Shown: piece by piece, positions 1 to 6,600 of the stretch
How positions within the stretch are numbered: position 1 is the first letter of the stretch
Layout of the letters: each line of letters begins with the position of its first letter
Assembly (NCBI GenBank): GCA_910584375.1
Contig: CAJUAH010000016.1
Location: forward strand, 1-23,815
DNA length: 23,815 nucleotides
Reading direction: 5' to 3'
Origin: an uncultured Acetatifactor sp.
GTDB taxonomy: Bacteria; Bacillota; Clostridia; Lachnospirales; Lachnospiraceae
The notes under the pieces: generated by a model
Databases searched by the model: none
Seen by the model: the letters and a program-made list of their open reading frames with translations, nothing else
Told to the model about the DNA's origin: nothing
Program-made: the position numbers and the translations under genes

Positions 1-482
1 GATAAGATAACCTCTTGCATGACGATTATATCACTGGTAAGTTTTTCCCTGATGTTTTGGTAAACACGCCGTAAATCAATTCCGTTTTGGTCTATCTTAT
101 TTACATAGATAATTGTCGGAATGTTCATTTTCTGAAGTGCATGGAATAATATTCGGGTCTGTGCCTGTACACCGTCTTTTGCCGAAACAACTAAAACAGC
201 TCCGTCAAGGACAGATAAAGAACGATATACTTCGGCTAAAAAATCCATATGACCGGGAGTGTCCACGATATTGATTTTATAACCATTCCAGCAAAAAGAA
301 GTAACTGCCGTCTGAATGGTAATTCCCCGCCGCTGCTCTAAAACCATAGTGTCTGTTCTTGTGGTTCCTTTATCTACACTTCCTTGTTCTGCAATCGCTC
401 CACTGGTGTACAACAGGCTTTCTGTTAAAGTTGTTTTTCCCGCGTCTACATGGGCAAGAATGCCAATATTGATTATTTTCAT
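1..482 (-). CDS. Tetracycline resistance ribosomal protection protein, N-terminal 160 residues (partial)
   Basis: This is an EF-G-like GTPase that removes tetracycline from the ribosome. The window holds only its GTP-binding part and the gene continues past position 1. Visible motifs are the P-loop AHVDAGKTT (residues 10-18), RGITI (52-56), DTPGH (74-78) and NKID (128-131). The ATG is preceded by AGGGAGG at good spacing. From memory, the first 160 residues do not match Tet(M), Tet(O), Tet(W) or Tet(32) exactly. DIIVMQ near residue 151 and NIVDTPGH are closest to Tet(44)-type proteins, so I give no allele name. The AT-rich composition differs from the GC-rich ICE genes to the right. Family assignment is very secure; the allele is open. 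Confidence 0.95.
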   Translation of the reverse strand, partial: MKIINIGILAHVDAGKTTLTESLLYTSGAIAEQGSVDKGTTRTDTMVLEQRRGITIQTAVTSFCWNGYKINIVDTPGHMDFLAEVYRSLSVLDGAVLVVSAKDGVQAQTRILFHALQKMNIPTIIYVNKIDQNGIDLRRVYQNIREKLTSDIIVMQEVIL

Positions 483-521
483 GTGATTGTCCTCCCTTTA
501 CAAGCCCAAAAGGGCATAAAA

Positions 522-556
522 ATCCCCAGCAGTAAAATACTTTTACCACTGGGGAT
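522..556 (-). terminator. Attenuator hairpin in the tet leader
   Basis: On the minus strand ATCCCCAG-TGGTAAAA and TTTTACTG-CTGGGGAT form a 16-bp stem around GTA; the two apparent mismatches are G-U wobbles. A run of five T follows, then the small GCCC/GGGC hairpin and the tet ribosome site. The layout matches the transcription-attenuation leader known for tet(M)-type genes. A second perfect 12-bp inverted pair (644-655 with 730-741, ATTTAAGAATAC and its complement) could form the competing upstream structure. Confidence 0.8.
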
Positions 557-727
557 TACAGTTTGCGGACATACACATATACAGCATACACCTGCTGGTG
601 ATTGCTGTTCTTTTTCAGATATGTCAAAATTGATAAGGCAAAAGTATTCTTAAATTGGGTACAAAAAACCAAGCCCCCTTATTTAGGGACATTCAAAATT
701 CTTTGAACCCACTATTTGATTGAAGTT

Positions 728-751
728 TTATTTAAGAATACCTTGCCGCAT
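728..751 (-). CDS. Short leader peptide MRQGILK upstream of tet
   Basis: A seven-codon ORF (MRQGILK, stop TAA) follows an AAAAAAGGAG ribosome site at suitable spacing. Its last codons form one arm of the 12-bp inverted pair 644-655/730-741. A ribosome on this ORF would therefore change the folding of the leader. In tet(M)-type attenuation, translation of a leader peptide coupled to charged tRNA supply or tetracycline sets read-through at the downstream hairpin. The role here is inferred from that model and from position. Confidence 0.55.
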   Translation of the reverse strand: MRQGILK

Positions 752-780
752 ATTTTTTACTCCTTTTTTGGAATGAAGCT

Positions 781-789
781 ATTATAGCA
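781..789 (-). promoter_or_regulatory. Extended -10 element of the tet promoter
   Basis: On the minus strand TGCTATAAT gives a consensus -10 with the TGn extension, about 30 bases upstream of the leader peptide. No good -35 is seen at 17 bp, which an extended -10 can tolerate. Transcription from here would cover the leader peptide, the attenuator and tet. Confidence 0.6.
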
Positions 790-883
790 CATCAATTTTA
801 GAAAAGAAAGTAGAAAAAGGAAAAATACTTTGTACACCATAAGAAAGATGTAATGAGTGAGAGGTTTCGTAGTCATCGACATT

Positions 884-1185
884 GTGGAAAAATCTAAACT
901 TTTGGATTTTTCCACAAATCCAAACTTAGAAGAAATCCAAACTTTTCTCTGTAAATCCTTTATTCAAGGCATTTTCTGATAAAAAAGTTTGGATTTTGTT
1001 TTGTACTTCTCTTGTCAGAAATGAGAATAAATTGATTGAAACAGAGCTAAATAGCAATGTTTTACGCATTTTGTCATAATTGGAGTATTGTACTTTGTGA
1101 AACGAAATCCAAACTTTTTCCGGCAAGAATCCCCAATTATCAAGCTGTTTTCAGAAAAGTTTGGATTTTATATAAGTTTGGATTT
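884..1185. repeat. Iteron cluster, AAATCCAAACTT, candidate origin
   Basis: Six exact copies of AAATCCAAACTT are present: direct at 916, 933 and 1105, inverted at 985, 1157 and 1174. A one-mismatch copy lies at 890. The pairs 916/933 and 1157/1174 are both spaced exactly 17 bp and face each other. The leftmost copy sits in a perfect inverted repeat with 11-bp arms (884-894 GTGGAAAAATC and 905-915). The sequence is AT-rich and has no credible gene; a 66-codon frame here merely reads through the repeats. Repeats of this kind bind a Rep protein at a plasmid-type origin. Integrase arm sites are the main alternative. Confidence 0.7.
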
Positions 1186-1188
1186 GTG

Positions 1189-1325
1189 GGAATGTGTATA
1201 ACTGGCTGCCTTATGAAGTTGTGGGTAACTCTGTTTGCAGGACGTGGGAAAGCTGCATTTTAGCTTTTCCATGTGCTGTGAATAGAGTTATCCATGACGG
1301 AATAGCCTGTTATGCACATTTCCAT
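1189..1325. repeat. Large imperfect palindrome with four DnaA-box-like sites
   Basis: Arms of about 65 bp (1189-1254 and 1262-1325) face each other around a 7-base loop. The inner 34 bp (1221-1254 with 1262-1295) differ mainly by G opposite T, so a plus-strand RNA or single strand could pair well. Placed almost symmetrically are TGTGTATAA (1193-1201), TGTGGGTAA (1220-1228), TTATCCATG (1288-1296) and TTATGCACA (1310-1318). The outer two match the DnaA box TTATNCACA exactly and the inner two are near matches. Next to the iterons this supports a replication origin. Confidence 0.65.
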
Positions 1326-1402
1326 AATGCTTGTCTTTTGGTCTTTGGTTCGGAATAGTGTGGTACTGGCAGTCTATTTCTTGTTTTCGGTTACTTGCTT
1401 CT

Positions 1403-1543
1403 TTACCGTACATGAGCATTTGCGCCGGGGTTGTCGTTTCCGTAGCCCTCCAGAAGATTGATGACGCCCCACACGGCAAGGCCGCAGCCGATGGCGATCA
1501 CAAGCACCTTTAACATATTGATTGCCGAATTGATAAATGCCAT
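1403..1543 (-). pseudogene. maff2-family gene, 3' end lost
   Basis: The 46-codon frame starts MAFINSAINMLK and continues VLVIAIGCGLAVWGVINLLEGYG, then NDNPGAN. This is the first transmembrane segment and loop of the Maff2 family, small membrane proteins encoded beside VirD4 in Tn1549-like ICEs. Family members normally continue with a second hydrophobic segment to about 65-75 residues. Here the frame runs into HVR and a stop, right where composition changes to the AT-rich tet unit. I infer disruption by insertion. No good Shine-Dalgarno precedes the ATG. A naturally short gene is possible but unlikely. Confidence 0.75.
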
Positions 1544-1602
1544 ATTGATTGCAGGAGCCGGAATCTATGTTTTGTTGTTGCCGATCCTTTTTGAAGTTTT
1601 CA

Positions 1603-1731
1603 TCAGGAAAGAAGAAAGCAAATCCCGCTGCTTTTTGTTTTGCGGGACCCATCATCCGGCTCCGTCCCCTTTCTTTTCTGCGCATACGCTGCCCTCTCCT
1701 GAACTCCAGCTGCGGGAGGCCCCCGCACCAT
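1603..1731 (-). CDS. Possible small protein of 42 residues
   Basis: The frame begins MVRGPPAAGVQERAAYAQKRK and is preceded by a strong AGGAGG with 8-base spacing. It has no hydrophobic segment, no recognisable domain and many basic residues. It fills the otherwise empty stretch between the terminator at 1774 and maff2. The ribosome site is the only positive evidence and a chance ORF is quite possible. A weak hairpin (GTCCCGC with GCGGGAT) lies within its 3' half. Confidence 0.25.
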   Translation of the reverse strand: MVRGPPAAGVQERAAYAQKRKGTEPDDGSRKTKSSGICFLLS

Positions 1732-1773
1732 ATGCACCACCTCCTCAGAACCCCCTCACCAAACCAGGGGGAC

Positions 1774-1801
1774 AAAAAAAGGATGCCTGCATGGGGCATC
1801 C
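1774..1801 (-). terminator. Intrinsic terminator after the LPD-like gene
   Basis: On the minus strand GGATGCC and GGCATCC form a perfect 7-bp stem around CCATGCA, followed by seven T. It lies about 150 bases beyond the stop of the gene ending at 1949. It should separate the 3691-1949 group from maff2, so maff2 would need its own promoter. Bases 1802-1948 contain no gene that I can support. Confidence 0.8.
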
Positions 1802-1948
1802 CTGTCTCCTGTTTATGAAATTGCTGTTACCCGGGTCCCGACCGAATAAACCGGAACGGAACCTTTACCTGAATGCGCAGGATTCCTGTGTCAGGCGTTT
1901 CCTGTTCCACGGCATCCCGCCGCACAAAACTGGCCGTCCATGCCGCTT

Positions 1949-2314
1949 TTACAGCTCGATGACCGGCTTCTCCGGGAACATGGCAATCATGGCCTTTACC
2001 GCTTCCTGAACCAGGGCGCAGTTACAGAACTCCGGCACAAGCCTGACCATGGCCATATCGATTCCCTCCCCGGTCACCACGTCGATCTGTGTGTCCATCC
2101 ACTTCTCCGTCCCCTCCGTATGGAGGTTTATGCCTATGGACGGGATGCCGCTCCTGCGTTCATCCGGTATCCCCCTGTAGATGGCGGCTGCCTCCTCCAG
2201 GGTCTTTATGCCCTCATGAAATTTTCCCAGGCTGTGGAACTCACCGCACTCCGCCACCGTGAAGGTCATGGTGGTGCCGCCCGCCTCCTGTATTTTTGTG
2301 TCCTTTCCTGCCAT
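1949..2314 (-). CDS. Small protein resembling an LPD (polyvalent-protein-associated) domain
   Basis: The 121-residue protein contains TFTVAECGEFHSLG, KTLEEAAAIYRGIP and IPSIGINLHTEGTE. I associate these with a domain found in the large YodL/antirestriction-type polyvalent proteins of ICEs. Those are delivered or expressed during conjugation and are thought to counter host defences. Here the domain stands alone. I chose the ATG at 2314 because AGGAGG lies 8 bases upstream; a GTG six bases earlier would be too close. It starts 2 bases after the stop of the PAPS-reductase-like gene, so the two are almost certainly co-translated. No signal peptide or membrane segment is seen. The function is inferred. 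Confidence 0.65.
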   Translation of the reverse strand: MAGKDTKIQEAGGTTMTFTVAECGEFHSLGKFHEGIKTLEEAAAIYRGIPDERRSGIPSIGINLHTEGTEKWMDTQIDVVTGEGIDMAMVRLVPEFCNCALVQEAVKAMIAMFPEKPVIEL

Positions 2315-2316
2315 TT

Positions 2317-3636
2317 TCACGTCCTCCTTCCTGTCTGCACGGCCAGATGCCTTTCCGCCTCCGCCGTCATATATTCCTTAAGATACTTTCCCCTGTGGGG
2401 CATGATGATGTGCAGGCCCCCATGCACGTTGATCCACTCAATCACGAACCAGAAGCCCAGCCCCCGCCCGTCCGGCTTCCAGATCCCCTTTTCATCGAAG
2501 CCCCCGCCCCGCAGCATGTAATCAATGATTGCGGGGTTGGAAAGTTTCTCCGCAGTCTCCCAGCGGTTGGGGGACTTCTCCCTGTGGCAGCCGAAGCCAC
2601 AGTAGACGCACCCGGTCCTGCTGCAGCCCGTGGTGCTGTACAGGGGCCTCCCTTCGTCAAAGATGCCCAGGCTTAAGGGATCCGTCCCCGCCGGGGGCTT
2701 CCCGCAGCCCCCATAATCCGCCAGCACCTCTCCGTATACGCTGGCAATGGGAAGCCGGTTGTGGTGGACATATTGCAGCACGTCCTGCTCTGTCCAGAAA
2801 GACATTGGATTGCTGATGGGGCTTTTCATGTCAAACCCGTTACAGCCATTCTTCAGCCAGTTTGCTGTCCGCAGGCGGCTTTCGCTGGCCATCTGCGCCG
2901 TCATGGGCATCCGGCCCGTCCGCTTTGCATAGCCCTTTAAGGGAGCCTTTTTCATAATGGAGCAGCAGTGGCTTGATATCTCAAAAGGAGCCTCCAGAAA
3001 GAATTTGTAGCGCTCCTTGTTGTACATCCGGGAATATTCCGGTGTGGCCTCCCCTTTTTCCTTGTGGATATATTTCCCCTGCAGGATCAGGTAGCGGACG
3101 GGAGCCTTGATGTCCGTCTCCGGGATCTCTCCCCGGATCAGCTTCTGGTACAGCTCGTTTCCCGGGTCCCCCCTGCGGTCTATCCCCATCAGGTCCGCCA
3201 TATAGGTATGGTTGGGGACCGTTCCCCCTGTGTATTCCTGTTTCTCCCGCTCCAGCAGCCTTTCCATGTACCGCCTTGCGCCGTACACGCACTCGGCAAC
3301 CTCCTTGCCGATAAAGGGATAACCGTATTTCTCAATGACGCTTCGGAAATTCCTCCTGGGACGCAGGATCTCCACGTTTTCATGCTGTTTCACGAATGCC
3401 CTCACCTCCGGGTACTCAAGGCCGGTATCCACATAGACAGCGGCCACGCCCGGGCGGTTTTTCCGCACAATGTCCAGGAGCACCGCCGAATCCTTCCCGC
3501 CGCTGAATGCCACAAAGATCCCGTCCTCCCCGTAGCAGTCCGCCCACTCCCGGATACGGTACTCCGTCATGCGGATCTTGGCCGGCAGCGGGAGGGACTG
3601 CATCTGGTACAGATCGCCTATTGTATGTTTGCTCAT
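2317..3636 (-). CDS. PAPS-reductase-family protein with C-terminal cysteine cluster
   Basis: This 439-residue protein belongs to the adenine-nucleotide alpha-hydrolase / PAPS reductase superfamily. The PP-loop SGGKDS (45-50) lies in FVAFSGGKDSAVLL, followed by VYVDTGLEYPE. These proteins activate substrates through adenylation or handle sulfur, as in CysH, DndC and IbrA-like proteins. HCC at 223-225 and CSRTGCVYCGFGC (338-350, spacing C-x4-C-x2-C-x3-C) could ligate an iron-sulfur cluster. It is longer than classical CysH (about 240 residues) and lacks a sulfate-assimilation neighbourhood. Homologues are frequent in ICEs with unknown role. The start follows GGGGG at 6-base spacing. It is coupled to the LPD-like gene. 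Assimilatory reductase function is unlikely. Confidence 0.85.
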   Translation of the reverse strand: MSKHTIGDLYQMQSLPLPAKIRMTEYRIREWADCYGEDGIFVAFSGGKDSAVLLDIVRKNRPGVAAVYVDTGLEYPEVRAFVKQHENVEILRPRRNFRSVIEKYGYPFIGKEVAECVYGARRYMERLLEREKQEYTGGTVPNHTYMADLMGIDRRGDPGNELYQKLIRGEIPETDIKAPVRYLILQGKYIHKEKGEATPEYSRMYNKERYKFFLEAPFEISSHCCSIMKKAPLKGYAKRTGRMPMTAQMASESRLRTANWLKNGCNGFDMKSPISNPMSFWTEQDVLQYVHHNRLPIASVYGEVLADYGGCGKPPAGTDPLSLGIFDEGRPLYSTTGCSRTGCVYCGFGCHREKSPNRWETAEKLSNPAIIDYMLRGGGFDEKGIWKPDGRGLGFWFVIEWINVHGGLHIIMPHRGKYLKEYMTAEAERHLAVQTGRRT

Positions 3637-3690
3637 TCACACCCCCATTCTTTTATTGGTTCAAACCGCTTTTCCGTCTGCAGCACCGGC

Positions 3691-6600
3691 TTATGCATGG
3701 AATACCAGGATGATCTCAAAGCTGTTTCCGTCATACAGCGCGACTTCCACCCTGCCGCATCCCTCCAGTTCTTCCAGCAGCCCATACATGGCTTTCTCGT
3801 CGGCTTCCCCGTCCCTCCTCACCGGCATACCGGTCCTGTCGGTATACTGGACTGACATGGAGGTGTCACCAGGCAGATAGGTAAAATCGCCGCTTTCCTG
3901 CAGTGCCCGCCTGCACTCCTCCAGCGAGGCGCTGCGGTCGATCACATCCTGCACCAGCTCATAGGTCTCCCGGTACGGCTTTATCCTGATGCCGTCCGCC
4001 TCTTTATCCGTCAGGATGCCGCAGAATCTCCTGCGTCTCCTGGAGAGCAGAAGGAACAGCAGAAAACCTCCAAGGGCTGTCAGAACCGCTGATAACCCTC
4101 CTGCCGTCAGCGCTATTTTCAGTTTCGGGCACGGTCCTGTTTTCGGAGCTGTCGGATGCGGATCAGGCGTTGAAGCTGGTTCCGGTATTGGCGTTGCTTC
4201 AGGCTCCGGCTCCGATGTTGGGTCAGGTTCCGATGTCGGTGTGGGGTCAGGTTCTGGTGTCGGCGTAGGGTCAGGTTCCGGCTTTGGTGCAGGGTCAGGT
4301 TCCGGCTCCGGCGTTGGATCTGGTTCCGGCTCTGATGTCGGCGTAGGGTCAGGTTCCGGCTCCGGCGTTGGGTCTGGCTCCGGCTCCAGTGTCGGCGTAG
4401 GGTCAGGTTTCGGCTCCGGCGTTGGGTCTGGCTCCGGCTCCGGCGTTGGGTCTGGATCCGGCTTTGGTGTAGGGTCAGGTTCCGGTGTCGGCGTAGGGTC
4501 AGGTTCCGGTGTCGGCGTAGGGTCAGGTTCTGGCTCTGGTGTCGGGTCAGGTGTCGGTGTGGGGGATGGCTCCTCTTTTGCGGCTGTCCCTGTAATCTCC
4601 ACGCTATCCGTCCATCCGGCATCATCATCCTTTTCCGTCACCACGACAACATTTTCCCCAAGGCTCACCCTGTCCTTATCCAGCGCAAAGCTTCCCACCA
4701 CCGAATCCCTGTCCGGCACACGGTAGGACATCCTGCCGCTGTCCGGGTCCATCACGGTATAAGTGTAGAACACGGTAAAATCGGACTTGTCCAGGACTGT
4801 GCCTTCCGTTTCCTCGCTCCTGGGGTACTCCGCCACAATGCCGTCCCTGTGGTTCCCATAGACATCAAAGGAATCCTCAAAGCCGCCCGCAGTGACCGTG
4901 ACCCTGTTCTCCCCTTTCCCAACGGTTTTCCTGTCTGTCTCAAACTCTCCGGGGGCGAGGGGCGCATCCCCTCTCACTCCCTCCTCCTTTGTGCCGTCAT
5001 TGTACTCCACTGTATAAATGGGATAGACCGCCACATCCTCCTGCACAACGTCCGTCCCCTCCATCTGGCTCAGGCGCGGATAGGATGCCTCAATGCCGGT
5101 CTGCCGCCGTCCGGCCTCCGCCCTGGCAGCCCCCATGACCGTGACCTCCGCCGTCTTTGTGATTTCTTTCAGGCTCTCCTGCATTTCCTCCCCATGGTTC
5201 CCGTCATCCAGGTAACGCCTACCGGATGGGGTATAAAAGGGGCGCACATTCCCCCATAAATACTCCGGCACCGTATCTATTTCATACACATTGAGCACCA
5301 GGTCAGGGAAAGGGAACGCAGGATAAGGCTGCTCGGAAAGCGACACCGTGACCCTGTTCTCCCCCAGGGCGGCCGTACCGGGCTCTATCTCAAAATCCCC
5401 CGCAGGAATGGTCCGGTAAAAAACATCCTTTTTCCCACTCTCATAAACCATGGCATAGGAGGCCCTGACTGAGATATCCTCCTTGCTGACCGCATTCCCC
5501 ACAGGCACCTCTCCCCCGGTGTACTCCGCCGTGATCCCGGTCAGTTCCCTCACCTTCGCCGCGTCCCGGTAATACAGGTATATGGTCTGCGAGGGTTCCA
5601 CCTTGTCCGAAAGCCCCGCATGGTACGCATCCGCCTCCCGGTCCCCTGTGCCCAGGAACGTGTACTCCCTGTATGCCCCGCCCTCACCGTACTTCTGGAT
5701 GGGCGTGTACCCCAGGCAGACGAAATTCCCCGGGTCAGGGTCGGGGATCCTCCCCGCAAAGGCAGCCGCAAAATTCTCAAAGGCCTGTTCTTCCGTGAGG
5801 GACTCACAGGACGGGTAGCTGACGCCGTAGGCATACTTCACCGCCCCGTCCGCCAGGTAGGCATATTTCTTCTGCACATGCTCCCCCTCCAGCACATCCG
5901 CCACGGTCCTCCCGCTTTCGTAATATTGCTTGTATTCAGCCGCCCTTAAGACCTTCTCCGGGTTGGCCGGGATCTGCCCGTCACCATTCCCAAAATCAAA
6001 ATCGACCACATAATGCACCACCGTATAGGGCACCAGGAAAGCGTTCCTCCCTATGTTTTCGTCCGTCAGGCTCTCTGGCAGATGTCCGATCACCACCCCC
6101 GGGCAGCCATAGAATGCCTCGTCCCCCACGGCACACAGCCCCTCCGGGAACTCCGACAGCTCCAGCTTCCCACACGCCCGGAAAGCGTTGGTCCCCACCG
6201 CCGCCACACGGTTCAGGTCAACCCTCTCTAACTCATTGCAGTCATAAAAGGCATACTCCTCGATCTCCGCCACCCCGTCCGGGATACGGATGTCCTTTAC
6301 CGCCGTTCCCAGGAACGCCCTTGCGCCAATCTGCGTCACTGTGCTGGGGATCTGCCCGATATCCAGCCTGGTGCAGTTAAAAAAGGACCTGTCGCTGATC
6401 GTCACAAGTCCCTCCTTCAGCTCCACCGATTCCAGGGAAGCGTCCCCGAAAAAGGCCGAGTCCCCTATCTGTGTCACCACGCCGTCGGCCACCACCCGCT
6501 CAAGCCCCGGACAGTGCCCAAAGGCCCACTGCCCGATCTCCGTTATGGTACTGTCAAGGCATATGGTCCTTACATTTTCGGGAATGCCCGCATTGATTGC

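Larger units (their letters stand above)
1..1402. mobile_element. Probable inserted unit carrying tet and an origin (partial)
   Basis: The unit is AT-rich, carries tet plus an iteron/DnaA-box block, and ends where the maff2 frame of the ICE loses its conserved second half. That pattern suggests a mobilizable element or transposon nested in the ICE. I recall maff2 as an insertion gene for integrative mobilizable elements, but could not check this. No recombinase or relaxase gene is visible because the unit extends beyond position 1. The exact junction lies somewhere in about 1400-1430. Bases 1326-1402 hold nothing I recognise. Confidence 0.5.

Noticed and set aside
450..653. 67-codon plus-strand frame over the tet start and leader
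   Set aside because: It is antisense to the tet leader, whose promoter, hairpin and ribosome site explain the sequence.
926..1126. 66-codon minus-strand frame in the iteron block
   Set aside because: Its residues (KVWISF, KIQTF) are translations of the repeats; no ribosome site at a suitable distance.
1374..1799. 141-codon minus-strand frame over maff2
   Set aside because: It crosses the terminator at 1774 and reads maff2 in the wrong frame; the maff2 frame gives family-like sequence.
3064..3855. 263-codon plus-strand frame
   Set aside because: It is antisense to the PAPS-reductase-like gene and the 3' end of the stalk protein gene; no family motifs.
4125..4145. PKTG as an LPXTG sortase signal of the stalk protein
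   Set aside because: The first residue of the motif is not Leu and about 110 residues follow the membrane helix, whereas sortase substrates end soon after it.
3989..4726. 245-codon plus-strand frame rich in Gly/Ser/Val
   Set aside because: It is the antisense reading of the Pro/Asp/Glu stalk repeats, not a silk- or adhesin-like gene.
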